NCBI RefSeq assembly: GCF_028748105.1
Contig: NZ_CP118168.1
Coordinates: forward strand, 744,001-808,000
Direction of reading: 5' to 3'
Source: Entomospira nematocerorum
Lineage (GTDB): Bacteria; Spirochaetota; Spirochaetia; WRBN01
DNA: 64,000 nt
In this document: positions 1 through 8,166 of the stretch, in pieces
Numbering within the stretch: position 1 is the first letter of the stretch
How the letters are laid out: each line of letters starts with the position of its first letter
Program-made: the position numbers and the translations under genes
The notes under the pieces: generated by a model
The model's database searches: none
Told to the model about the DNA's origin: nothing
Seen by the model: only the letters and a program-made list of their open reading frames with translations

Positions 1-860
1 TTAATCAATTAGCTCTTCAGCAAAATGAGTCATCTTTCGCTCTCTACAAGGATGCTTATGCCGAGAGTGCTGGATTAATGCCTATTCAGTTTTTGTATCA
101 AGTACAACAACAGGTTGATATGACTACTACTGAGCTTGGTCTTCTTCTGAATGAGCTTTTATTATCTGGTCGGGTGAGTGACCCTTTACGCTTTTTAGAT
201 GCACCAGCTGGAGAAGAAGCCTACGTCTTCTATCATGTAGAAGAGCGAGGTGCCGATGTTGATCTACTGAATGCTAATGATAAGAGTGCGGTTATTAGAT
301 ACCTCTCTTCTTATGAGTCTGATACCATATTGAAGTATTTTGACGATAGAACTAAGTTAATCAAAACAACACAGTTTCTTCAAGATGCAAATACACTAGG
401 GGCAACCATCCTAACAACGGATTATTTTTCTATGGTTTATGGATTGGATATGCGAGGTGGATATTCTCCTTACCGCGGATTACTTAATCAATTTGAGCTT
501 GCTTTATCTGATTTAGGTGTTGGAGTGGTTAAAGAGCTGCAAAATTCACGATCTTTCTTTCAGCAAGCTTTTACGCTCGATATGGATAGTATCAGTTCTG
601 TGATTTTACTGGAAAGTGGTGTTGTTGTATTGAGTCCTCTGAGTGAGCGAGTCTTTCAATCAGAAAATATGGACGTTGATCGTTTGTATATGGAGCAGTT
701 TTTACGCCTGCAAGCACAAGGTGCAACAGAAGATGCCTTCAGAGCTTCCCCTCGGTATAATGATAGTCGCTTTGAGAGAACATTTTTGCGTATGGCTAGT
801 AGAATGGGACTCTCACCACAACTTTCACTAGATGAATTGAGTATGATGGATAATGCTTAG
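1..860 (+). CDS. Hypothetical protein, 5' end outside the window
   Basis: The reading frame is open from base 3 to the TAG at 858-860 with no stop, so the gene begins upstream of the window; the first in-frame ATG inside (position 78) is probably internal. About 285 residues are visible. They are mostly hydrophilic and alpha-helical, with no signal peptide, membrane span or catalytic motif that I recognise. The next gene starts 11 bases after the stop on the same strand, so it probably shares an operon with the DUF115 protein and the DinG helicase. Function unknown. Confidence 0.7.
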   Translation, partial: NQLALQQNESSFALYKDAYAESAGLMPIQFLYQVQQQVDMTTTELGLLLNELLLSGRVSDPLRFLDAPAGEEAYVFYHVEERGADVDLLNANDKSAVIRYLSSYESDTILKYFDDRTKLIKTTQFLQDANTLGATILTTDYFSMVYGLDMRGGYSPYRGLLNQFELALSDLGVGVVKELQNSRSFFQQAFTLDMDSISSVILLESGVVVLSPLSERVFQSENMDVDRLYMEQFLRLQAQGATEDAFRASPRYNDSRFERTFLRMASRMGLSPQLSLDELSMMDNA

Positions 861-871
861 GGATCATTTAC

Positions 872-2374
872 GTGATTGAGTATATTTCCACAGACGATGG
901 AGTGACAGTAAAGTATCGGGGAAAATATTTATATTCATCTCGAAGACCCAAGGAGAGAGCGATACAATCGCTCTCTTTGTCTCTAAAAGAGCATACTATC
1001 TATGTAATGATTAGTCCTTTACTCTGCTATGGATTAGATGTATTTCTGCAGCAATTACCTATAAATTCTTTACTTATTTGTTTAGAGTTTGATGAACATC
1101 TAGCTAGAATTACAAAAAAATACTTACCTGGCATAGCATCACAGATGCTATTTGTTACGAAGTGGGATCCTTACTGTATTGAAGATTGGCTGAAGTGTCA
1201 TACGCACAGAAATATTTCTGCAATGTATATGCTACGCCCCTCAGCTGGATACCAATGCTCTCCGGCACTTTATGAGGCTGCATGTAGTCAGATCACAGTA
1301 ATGATTGAACAGCAACAAAGAAATCAACGTATGCTTCAGGTCGTAGGGAAGGCATGGGTACGTAATACTATTAAAAACATGCGCGAGAAGATATCCGTCT
1401 TGTCTCAATTTCCTAAACTAGAGAAACCTGTGATTATTATTGGTGCTGGATTGACTTTAGATAAATATATAACTTGGTTGGGGGATTTACAAAAGTACTA
1501 CTATATTATTGCGGTAGATACAGCGCTTCCAACATTACAGCAGTATAATATTATTCCTGATATTGTCTTAGTTTTAGAATCCAGTCCTGTAAATCTTTTA
1601 GATTTCAGTGAAGGAATCCATTCAGATACCACTCTTATTTATGATATTACTGCGCATCCACAAACGAAGAGAATTCATGATGGTTCTTCTGTTTCTATTA
1701 TGAGTGATTTCAGTCGAGACCCTTTTTATCAGCGACTAAAAGAGGATCTGCAGCTTTTAACTATTCCTGAAGTTGGATCTGTTGGTGTTGCCGCTATTAG
1801 TATTGCCTTGCGTATGACAACAGCAGAGATTATTCTGTGTGGATTGGATTTTGCTTATTTGCCAGGAAAGAGTCATGCACGAGGAAGTTATGTTCATACT
1901 TTACAGTTACAAGAGTGGAGTCGATTGACAGGAATACCAAAGTCTTTAGACCTCTTTAGTAGCCGTGAAAGTTTTCGTATAGGTGGACAGGGAGGCCAAC
2001 TTCTTTGGAGTGATGATGTATTAGCTAGTTATGGCAGTGCTATTATGAAGAGTGATAGTAAACGAATTTATACCCTCTCTTCACCGTATTCGATGGATTT
2101 AGCTCTACCAATATGGGAGATAGTAAGGGATGCGGAGTATCAAAATAGTGTAAAAAAGCCCATTTATTGGGATGTTCATCAAATTTCTGAAGAGAAGTGG
2201 AAAATTTTACAAATACGTGAACAGAAATATCTGGAACAAAATATTCTTTTTCAAAACCGAGAGTGCATGTCATACCTGTATTTGGGATATGGTAACAATG
2301 ATATTTCGGCTAATGAGTACCAACAGCGTGCAGAACAAGTATATTCCTTGTGGGGATTGGAGCAAACTGAATGA
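872..2374 (+). CDS. DUF115 / MptE-like (Maf-type) protein
   Basis: A 500-residue protein with a GTG start; AGGGA lies 8 bases upstream. The middle carries the DUF115 (MptE-like, PF01973) signature: IIIGAGLTLD at about 188, then AVDTALPTLQQYNIIPDIV, where a nucleotide-binding-like fold is followed by the conserved 'I-A-V-D-T-A-L ... I-x-P-D' block. Later, IILCGLDFAY followed by a Gly/His-rich segment also fits the family. In other flagellated bacteria, family members (Maf proteins) glycosylate flagellin; MptE relatives are pterin pyrophosphokinases. For a spirochaete a role in flagellin or surface glycosylation is a reasonable inference, not shown here. The stop overlaps the helicase start (ATGA). 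Confidence 0.75.
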   Translation: MIEYISTDDGVTVKYRGKYLYSSRRPKERAIQSLSLSLKEHTIYVMISPLLCYGLDVFLQQLPINSLLICLEFDEHLARITKKYLPGIASQMLFVTKWDPYCIEDWLKCHTHRNISAMYMLRPSAGYQCSPALYEAACSQITVMIEQQQRNQRMLQVVGKAWVRNTIKNMREKISVLSQFPKLEKPVIIIGAGLTLDKYITWLGDLQKYYYIIAVDTALPTLQQYNIIPDIVLVLESSPVNLLDFSEGIHSDTTLIYDITAHPQTKRIHDGSSVSIMSDFSRDPFYQRLKEDLQLLTIPEVGSVGVAAISIALRMTTAEIILCGLDFAYLPGKSHARGSYVHTLQLQEWSRLTGIPKSLDLFSSRESFRIGGQGGQLLWSDDVLASYGSAIMKSDSKRIYTLSSPYSMDLALPIWEIVRDAEYQNSVKKPIYWDVHQISEEKWKILQIREQKYLEQNILFQNRECMSYLYLGYGNNDISANEYQQRAEQVYSLWGLEQTE

Positions 2375-4500
2375 GTCAATTGATACCAGAAGACTTAGCA
2401 GAAAGTATTCTTGGTCATGAAGGTATTTTTAGTCAGAAACTACCTAACTATGAGTTACGTGAGGGACAATTAGCCCTTATGGAGCAGGTTGTCTCTGCTT
2501 TTAATGATAGCACAATTCTAGTTGCTGAGGCTGGGACTGGTATTGGTAAGAGCTTTGCCTATCTTATTCCCGCTGTTTATTGGGCATTGTGCAATCAAGA
2601 GAGAATAGTTATATCTACAGCAACAATTACACTACAAGAGCAACTTGTACGCAAAGATGTGCCGACTGTGCTACGACTATTGAAGCAAGATGTTCGAGTG
2701 GAGCTAGCTAAAGGACGACAGAATTATCTGTGTTGGAAGCGTTTTGAGGAAGTTATTGTGGAGGAGCAAGCAATGCTTGTCTCTATGAGTACGAATCTTG
2801 ATGCAGTGAATGAATGGGCACAGCAAACCACTACAGGGGATAAGGCAGAGTTAGATATGTCTTTGGAGGAGGGTATCTGGCAAAAAATTAATTGTGAGAG
2901 TGATAGTTGTCTAGGAAAGAGTTGCCCAGCATATGATCGTTGCTTTTTAAATATTGTGCGTAAAAGGTTAGAAGAGGCTCATATTATTATTGCAAATCAC
3001 CACTTGGTGTTTGCTGATTTAAAATTACGTCAACTGTCTAGTGAGGTTGTGAGGATATTACCCTCGTACACACGATTAATTTTCGATGAGGCACATAATG
3101 TACTTCATTCGGCTACAAGCTTTTTTTCTAGCCAAATGACACATTATTCTGTTAATCGGCTATTATTACGCTTTTATCGCCGAAGAGCACAGGATTCTTA
3201 TGGTCTTTTACCACAGGTTGAGTACTTTTTTCATAAAGATACCACGCAAAAGCGAGACATTGACAAGGCTTATCGACTTTTAGAGCAGTGTCGCGATGCG
3301 GGTCAAAATTTAACCACAAAGTCATCGCTGCACATAGAAGAGTCTTTTCGATTACATACAGCTGTGGTTCCTTCTTTCTTAGAGGAAGGGGTATTATTAC
3401 CATTACAACACTTATCGAGTATGCTGAAGCAGTTTTATAATCATGTGAAAGTCTTAGCGGATGCCGTCAAGTGTGAGAGTGATGCGAATTTACCGCTGGT
3501 AGTTGAATTAAAGCAAGCACTGCAGCGGGTAAGAGAGATGGCAGATCTTGCAGAAAGTTTTCTTCACTATATGGACGATGAAGGTGCTGTCTACTGGGGT
3601 GAGCGGCGTAAAACAGCTATGCAAGAGGAGTATGTTCGCTTAGAAGTAACCCCACTAGATCTTGCGGTACAGATGCGTAGCTTGGTCTATGAGGCACATG
3701 AAACTGTTATTATGGTCTCTGCAACATTAAATATTGGCGATGATTTTCATTATTTTAAGCAAAATTTAGGGTTTTATGGTTATAATGATCGTGTGGTTTC
3801 TTTTCATAGTTATGCATCTCCTTTTGACTACAGAAATGTGAGTTTATTAGGTTTGCCAATTGATGGACCTTCACCAGAGCGAAGCTCATTTGATCGTTAT
3901 GTGGAGGAGTTTTTAACACGTATTTTTGCTGGGAGTAAAGGCCGTGGTTTGGCATTATTTACGAGTTATCGAGCCATGCAAGGAGCCTACGATACACTCA
4001 AAGAGCGACTCACCGCTGATGGAATAGAGGTGTTGGTTCAGGGTGAAATGGGAAAGCACCAGTTGATTCGACGTTTTGAAGAGCATGGATCGGCTGTGCT
4101 ACTTGCTACGGATAGTTTTTGGGAGGGGGTTGATATTAACAATCAGTATTTGAAGATTGTTGCCTTATGCCGGCTTCCTTTTACCCCGCCAAATTCTCCT
4201 ATCGCTCAGGCGAAAAGTGAGGCAATAGAAAGAGAAGGGTACTCTCCCTTTATGCAGTTACAGATTCCAGAAGCTGCTATCAAGTTAAAGCAAGGATTTG
4301 GAAGGTTAATCCGCAAACAAAATGACTTCGGCGTTGTGTATATATTGGATAACCGGATTAAGACAAAAGCTTATGGAAAGTTACTACTACAAGCCTTACC
4401 GCCCGCTAGGCAGTTAAGTGGAGCGAGTCAGTGGTTGATTGATGAGGGGCTATTGTTTTTGAACGAGCAGGAACGATGCAATAAAGAGTGGGAGGAGTAA
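2371..4500 (+). CDS. dinG: DinG/YoaA-family ATP-dependent DNA helicase
   Basis: A 709-residue superfamily 2 XPD-like helicase. Visible motifs: Q-motif region YELREGQLALM, Walker A AEAGTGIGKSF at about 53, motif Ia TATITLQEQL, four cysteines of the Fe-S cluster (YLCWKRF, then CESDSC, GKSCPAYDRC), the DEAH box FDEAHN, and the C-terminal motifs LLATDSFWEGVDI and QGFGRLIR. DinG/YoaA enzymes unwind 5'-3' and resolve replication-blocking structures such as R-loops; the intact Fe-S cysteines suggest an active helicase. No N-terminal exonuclease domain is present, unlike Gram-positive DinG. Its ATG overlaps the previous stop by 4 bases and the next gene follows by 6 bases, so the genes are probably translationally coupled. 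Confidence 0.9.
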   Translation: MSQLIPEDLAESILGHEGIFSQKLPNYELREGQLALMEQVVSAFNDSTILVAEAGTGIGKSFAYLIPAVYWALCNQERIVISTATITLQEQLVRKDVPTVLRLLKQDVRVELAKGRQNYLCWKRFEEVIVEEQAMLVSMSTNLDAVNEWAQQTTTGDKAELDMSLEEGIWQKINCESDSCLGKSCPAYDRCFLNIVRKRLEEAHIIIANHHLVFADLKLRQLSSEVVRILPSYTRLIFDEAHNVLHSATSFFSSQMTHYSVNRLLLRFYRRRAQDSYGLLPQVEYFFHKDTTQKRDIDKAYRLLEQCRDAGQNLTTKSSLHIEESFRLHTAVVPSFLEEGVLLPLQHLSSMLKQFYNHVKVLADAVKCESDANLPLVVELKQALQRVREMADLAESFLHYMDDEGAVYWGERRKTAMQEEYVRLEVTPLDLAVQMRSLVYEAHETVIMVSATLNIGDDFHYFKQNLGFYGYNDRVVSFHSYASPFDYRNVSLLGLPIDGPSPERSSFDRYVEEFLTRIFAGSKGRGLALFTSYRAMQGAYDTLKERLTADGIEVLVQGEMGKHQLIRRFEEHGSAVLLATDSFWEGVDINNQYLKIVALCRLPFTPPNSPIAQAKSEAIEREGYSPFMQLQIPEAAIKLKQGFGRLIRKQNDFGVVYILDNRIKTKAYGKLLLQALPPARQLSGASQWLIDEGLLFLNEQERCNKEWEE

Positions 4501-4506
4501 GTATCA

Positions 4507-5307
4507 ATGACAAAACAGATGAAAGGTGCCTCTTACGTAATCGTGATATTACTAGCTATCACTGGGTTTTGGTGGATAACAGAGTTGGTGTTTCAGGCTG
4601 TAGAAAATAGTGAGGCACTCCTTGAGAATAGGGACTTCACGGGTCGATTAGTTTCTACTTACGTGATTATTGGATTCTTTTATACAATGGTCATTGGTCA
4701 CCTAAGTTTACTGTTATTGGGGGAAGCACTAGGAGGAGAGTTCATCTATATTGACAGAGAGGGACAATTCGTGAGTGTTTATCGGGTATGGGCTTTCAGT
4801 AATATGCTCAATCTCATGGGTGGAATCATGATAGTAGCCTATTTTTTATTCGCGCCTAGCAAGATACTCTCTAGTTTTTTTACGGTTATCATCTTTGTCG
4901 TGTTATTTCTGATTGTATATTTCATATCCTGGGGATTGCACCGTGCACGAGGGATTTTAGGGACAGAGGCCTATCTTGTAGAGCTATATGGGTACAAGAA
5001 ATATAACCAACATGTGGGTATCGTGCTCTATCTAACTGTAGCTGTACAGGGAGTCATTATCGTTGGCATTATTTATGGGCAGAGTCAGCAGCTCGAGGCA
5101 CTAGGCATGATGACCGTGATTAAGCAGAGTATGGTGTTGATTGTTGGTGGAGTCTTACTCTCTGCACCGATACGTTTGTTTCTTAGCGTGAAAGTGTTTC
5201 GTAAGTGGTTTGTTGTCGAGGATAACGCAATGGTAATTGAGTGGCTTAAAGAGAGGCAACTCTCGCTGAAGGAAGAGAGGAATCATGCCGTGAGTGATGC
5301 TCCCTAA
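4507..5307 (+). CDS. Integral membrane protein of unknown function
   Basis: 266 residues with about six hydrophobic helices (around 8-26, 50-70, 92-112, 122-142, 170-190, 208-226) and a charged C-terminal tail. I see no transporter, kinase or protease motif, so it is left unnamed. GGAGGAG overlaps the end of dinG, 9 bases before the ATG, giving a strong ribosome site and suggesting cotranscription. The stop overlaps the recA stop on the other strand by 4 bases. A six-base inverted repeat (CTCCCT/AGGGAG, 5300-5316) covers both stops but has no T-run. Confidence 0.7.
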   Translation: MTKQMKGASYVIVILLAITGFWWITELVFQAVENSEALLENRDFTGRLVSTYVIIGFFYTMVIGHLSLLLLGEALGGEFIYIDREGQFVSVYRVWAFSNMLNLMGGIMIVAYFLFAPSKILSSFFTVIIFVVLFLIVYFISWGLHRARGILGTEAYLVELYGYKKYNQHVGIVLYLTVAVQGVIIVGIIYGQSQQLEALGMMTVIKQSMVLIVGGVLLSAPIRLFLSVKVFRKWFVVEDNAMVIEWLKERQLSLKEERNHAVSDAP

Positions 5308-6437
5308 AAGAGGGAGTCATCATCTAAGTCACTTTTTTCTGTAGATTTTTTCTTTTTCTCTTTTGTTGTCTCTTCTACAGTTTCTTCTGGGTGTGTGCCA
5401 TCATAGATAATCTTTTGAATTTGAGCGGTAACCGTTGCCCATATCTCGGGATTATTTTCCAAAAATGTCTTAGCATTATCGCGACCCTGCCCAATTTTTT
5501 CTTCTCCGTAGCTAAACCAGCTTCCAGCTTTTTGAATAAGATTATGTTTAACAGCTGCGTCCAGAAGACTGGCTGATGCAGAGATACCCTTACCGTAGAC
5601 AAGTTCGAGTTCTACCTTTTTGAAGGGGGGTGATACTTTATTTTTGACAATTTTAACATTCATCTTAGTACCTAGAATCTCTTCAGCACTCTTCATAATG
5701 GTTTCACCTTTACGAACATCCATACGTAAAGATGCATAAAATTTTAGAGCATTTCCACCTGTTGTTGTCTCCGGACTACCATACATTACTCCAATTTTCA
5801 TTCGGATTTGATTAATAAAAATAATGCACGTACCACTTTTTGCAATGACAGATGTGAGCTTTCGTAACGCTTGACTCATGAGTCGTGCTTGTAGACCAAC
5901 GTGGTTATCGCCCATCTCTCCGTTGATCTCCGCCTCAGGAACTAATGCTGCAACAGAGTCAACGACGATAATATCTACAGCTCCAGATCGTGCTAATTGT
6001 TCTGCAATTTCTAGAGCTTGCTCGCCTGAATCAGGTTGTGAAACCCAAAGATCATCTACTTGTACACCAAGAGCACGAGCATAAGCAGGGTCTAATGCAT
6101 GTTCTGCATCGATAAATGCAGCAATACCACCTTGCTTTTGTGCCTCGCAGACGGCATGAAGAGCGAGGGTTGTTTTACCAGAACTTTCTGGGCCATAAAT
6201 TTCAATAACACGACCTTTTGGATATCCACCAACACCGATAGCTTCATCGAGAACAATCGAGCCAGATGGAATGACTTGAATATCAAGTTTACTATTTTCA
6301 CCCATTCGAATCAGAGATCCTTTTCCGAATTGTCGTTCAATTTGTGCACGCGTAGCCTCAAATGCATCATTTTTGCCACTACCATTAGCAATTTTTTCGA
6401 TTGAAGAGGATGATTTATCCTCATTTTTTTTTGCCAT
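5304..6437 (-). CDS. recA: Recombinase A
   Basis: A 377-residue RecA, the DNA-dependent ATPase that forms strand-exchange filaments and in many bacteria triggers LexA cleavage. Visible: Walker A GPESSGKT at 82-89, the catalytic Glu in FIDAEHALDP, Walker B IIVVDSVAALVP, the L1/L2 DNA-binding region around GEMGDNHVGLQARLMSQALR and INQIRMKIGVMYGSPETTTG, and the C-terminal GSWFSYGEEKIGQGRDN motif. The tail is acidic and lysine-rich and ends DDDSLF, as is usual. The start is the only ATG before the conserved region; AAGGA lies about 12 bases upstream. The gene is monocistronic, convergent with the membrane protein. No LexA-type operator was recognised upstream. Confidence 0.98.
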   Translation of the reverse strand: MAKKNEDKSSSSIEKIANGSGKNDAFEATRAQIERQFGKGSLIRMGENSKLDIQVIPSGSIVLDEAIGVGGYPKGRVIEIYGPESSGKTTLALHAVCEAQKQGGIAAFIDAEHALDPAYARALGVQVDDLWVSQPDSGEQALEIAEQLARSGAVDIIVVDSVAALVPEAEINGEMGDNHVGLQARLMSQALRKLTSVIAKSGTCIIFINQIRMKIGVMYGSPETTTGGNALKFYASLRMDVRKGETIMKSAEEILGTKMNVKIVKNKVSPPFKKVELELVYGKGISASASLLDAAVKHNLIQKAGSWFSYGEEKIGQGRDNAKTFLENNPEIWATVTAQIQKIIYDGTHPEETVEETTKEKKKKSTEKSDLDDDSLF

Positions 6438-6483
6438 ATAAAAACAATATCCTTACTTTACAAATTTTATATCAAAACTGTGT

Positions 6484-6515
6484 CCAGTCATTATACTACA
6501 ATAGAGAGAGTAAGT
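6484..6515 (-). promoter_or_regulatory. Candidate recA promoter (weak)
   Basis: On the minus strand a TATAAT hexamer (plus-strand ATTATA at 6490-6495) lies about 55 bases upstream of the recA ATG. The -35 region about 17 bases further up is poor (AGACTT-like). Only the -10 is convincing. Confidence 0.35.
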
Positions 6516-6532
6516 CTGTGAAGAGGATTCGC

Positions 6533-6561
6533 TTGTTTTTTTTTCCGAACTGAGGTATAGT
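6533..6561 (+). promoter_or_regulatory. Candidate promoter of the M50-like gene
   Basis: TTGTTT (6533-6538), a 17-base spacer and TATAGT (6556-6561) lie about 50 bases before the ATG at 6611. It matches the spacing of the stronger promoters in this window but the -35 is only moderate. Confidence 0.4.
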
Positions 6562-6610
6562 TTCATGTATGATTATGAATTTAAAGACGCTATGGAGCTA
6601 TATCTAAAGA

Positions 6611-7228
6611 ATGAGTGTATTGGGTATGTTAATGAGTGCTATGATCGTGTACATTCTACATGACAATGCGTACTATATGATTATTCGGATTTTTCGTAAA
6701 AAGCAAGGAACGAGTAAACTACCAGATGTGATTCATTATTTTGACATTCAAAGACTCGCATTAACGTATTTTTTACATTATGGATGGCGGAGTAGCGAGT
6801 CATTTTTGTATGAAAATTCCGAAGAACTTCGCGGTGGTAGAGTTACAGTATTCTTTCTGCAATTGCTTCATCCAGCACTCTATTGGATGTTTTCAATGAT
6901 AATTGTTATGATCGCAACACAGACTAGTGGGATGTTACCGGCATTTTTACGGGTATATTTACAGTTTATGGCATTATTCAGTTTTAATATGATGATCCTC
7001 ATGCTTATTCCTATTCCGCCATTAGCTATGGGGAATGCGCTTATGAGCTTTTATGCCTCTAAAAAGTACCAATATCAACGAAAACAAATTCATTTTTATG
7101 GTCAAATATTACTTGTTGGTCTCGTTATCACCCTTGCCCTGATTGGTGGAGGTGCTAGTTTAGTTGAATACTTTAGTACAACGTTAGCTTTAGGCGTAGA
7201 AATGCTCTTAGATCTGATGAATCGCTAG
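6611..7228 (+). CDS. M50-family (site-2-protease-like) membrane protein, catalytically inactive
   Basis: 205 residues, four or five membrane segments. The layout matches the small YwhC-type M50 proteases: an N-terminal hydrophobic helix ending in an HExxH-like site, a 'TxK...RL' stretch, a 'GW' segment, and a late 'N-x-IPIPPL-x-x-x-x' helix. Here HExxH reads HDNAY (17-21) and the metal-binding PPLDG reads PPLAMG (136-141), so the zinc-binding Glu/His and the Asp are gone. I therefore call it a pseudoprotease homologue; this is a by-eye alignment. The ATG is the first in frame after an upstream TAA; GGAG lies 13 bases before. It stands between recA and the rpmH promoter. Confidence 0.6.
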   Translation: MSVLGMLMSAMIVYILHDNAYYMIIRIFRKKQGTSKLPDVIHYFDIQRLALTYFLHYGWRSSESFLYENSEELRGGRVTVFFLQLLHPALYWMFSMIIVMIATQTSGMLPAFLRVYLQFMALFSFNMMILMLIPIPPLAMGNALMSFYASKKYQYQRKQIHFYGQILLVGLVITLALIGGGASLVEYFSTTLALGVEMLLDLMNR

Positions 7229-7236
7229 TTAGAGGA

Positions 7237-7265
7237 TTGACAAGAATGCTAAAATTTGTCATAGT
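7237..7265 (+). promoter_or_regulatory. Promoter of the rpmH-rnpA-yidC operon
   Basis: A consensus -35 TTGACA (7237-7242), a 17-base spacer and CATAGT (7260-7265). It starts only 9 bases after the previous stop and would give a leader of about 45 bases before rpmH. Confidence 0.55.
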
Positions 7266-7318
7266 GATAGGGAATATTTTGAATAGACTTCATAATCTAT
7301 TATGTGAGGGGAAACTGC

Positions 7319-7483
7319 ATGAGTAAGGGAAAACGTACATATCAACCGTCAAAGAGAAAACGCGTACGTAAATTTGGATTTAGAGCACGCATGGCTGACT
7401 TTGGTGGAAGAGCTGTTTTAGCAAGACGCCGTGCAAAAGGCAGACATAGCTTAACTGTTTCGGATGAGAAGAAATCCTACTAA
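7319..7483 (+). CDS. rpmH: 50S ribosomal protein L34
   Basis: A 54-residue, very basic protein beginning MSKGKRTYQPSKRKR and containing GFRARMADFGGRAVLARRR, the L34 signature (the more usual form is 'GFRARMATKNGRxVLxRRR'). It belongs to the large ribosomal subunit near the 23S rRNA domain II/III contact. AGGGG lies 8 bases before the ATG. It is the first gene of the classic rpmH-rnpA-yidD-yidC-jag cluster. Its last 20 bases also encode the first residues of rnpA. Confidence 0.95.
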   Translation: MSKGKRTYQPSKRKRVRKFGFRARMADFGGRAVLARRRAKGRHSLTVSDEKKSY

Positions 7484-7799
7484 AAGAAATAGACTCACGA
7501 AAACTGAGTTTAAAAAAGTTCTACGAACTGGAGCTCGTTCTAGAATCGCTGACATGAAAATTATTTATTCTAAGCAATATTTAGAGCAGGTAAGGTTCGC
7601 TGTTAGCGTGGGTAAAAAGTATGGTAATGCTGTCGAACGCAATAGAGCTAAGCGAGTTTTACGTGAAGCCTACTACACTGTATGCGAGTCTATTCCTCAT
7701 GGATATGATTTAGTGATGATAGTGTACGAAAAGGATATTTCTTTTCTTACTCGCTGTACGCAATTGACGGCATTACTCAAAAAGATAAAAATAGGTTGA
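7464..7799 (+). CDS. rnpA: Ribonuclease P protein component
   Basis: A 111-residue basic protein that binds the RNase P RNA and helps it cut 5' leaders from pre-tRNAs. The family signature RNRAKRVLREAY is present at about 58-69, after FAVSVGKKYGNAVE. The ATG at 7464 lies inside rpmH, overlapping it by 20 bases in another frame. The next in-frame ATG is at residue 31, which would delete the conserved N-terminal 'RL....F..V...G' strand, so the overlapping start is preferred. Cotranscribed with rpmH and yidD. Confidence 0.93.
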   Translation: MRRNPTKRNRLTKTEFKKVLRTGARSRIADMKIIYSKQYLEQVRFAVSVGKKYGNAVERNRAKRVLREAYYTVCESIPHGYDLVMIVYEKDISFLTRCTQLTALLKKIKIG

Positions 7800-7816
7800 A
7801 AGAAAAGATATAAGGA

Positions 7817-8068
7817 ATGAAAGGAATAAAGATTATTCTTTACGTAGTCAGTTATATATTAAAACATCTTATCTTATGGATGATCTGGATTTATCGTAAA
7901 TTTATCTCTCCTCTCAAACGACCTTCGTGTAGGTACTATCCTACATGTTCTGCATATACACTAGAAGCTGTTCAGCGTTATGGTGCATGGCGGGGTAGTT
8001 ATTTAGGGATTCGGCGTATTCTTCGCTGCCATCCTTGGCATAAGGGTGGTATCGATCCCGTTCCATAG
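7817..8068 (+). CDS. yidD: Membrane protein insertion efficiency factor YidD
   Basis: An 83-residue YidD (UPF0161) protein: an amphipathic N-terminal helix, then YRKFISPLKRPSCRYYPTCS and YGAWRGSYLGIRRILRCHPW, with the three conserved cysteines and the final HKGGIDPVP. YidD sits at the inner face of the membrane and aids YidC-dependent insertion. The AAGGA ribosome site lies 3-7 bases before the ATG. Position between rnpA and yidC is the standard one. Confidence 0.95.
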   Translation: MKGIKIILYVVSYILKHLILWMIWIYRKFISPLKRPSCRYYPTCSAYTLEAVQRYGAWRGSYLGIRRILRCHPWHKGGIDPVP

Positions 8069-8166
8069 CTACTCAATATACATTACATCCCTGTAAACAA
8101 CCGTTGCTGATCGAAAGACAGTAGAATTATAAAAGCTTGAAGAAAAGAGGAAATTAAGTAATTATT

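Noticed and set aside
2172..2420. Second-frame reading frames inside known genes, such as this one in the DUF115 gene
   Set aside because: They lie inside a well-supported coding region and have no ribosome site or family resemblance.
5300..5316. CTCCCT/AGGGAG hairpin at the end of recA as terminator
   Set aside because: No T-run on either strand; both arms are coding.
6438..6610. LexA-type operator upstream of recA
   Set aside because: Neither CTGT-N8-ACAG nor GAAC-N4-GTTC is found; GAAC...GTTTC at 6547-6564 has the wrong spacing.
6565..6663. Short 32-residue reading frame overlapping the M50-like gene
   Set aside because: It lacks a ribosome site and any recognisable feature, and runs out of frame into a better supported gene.
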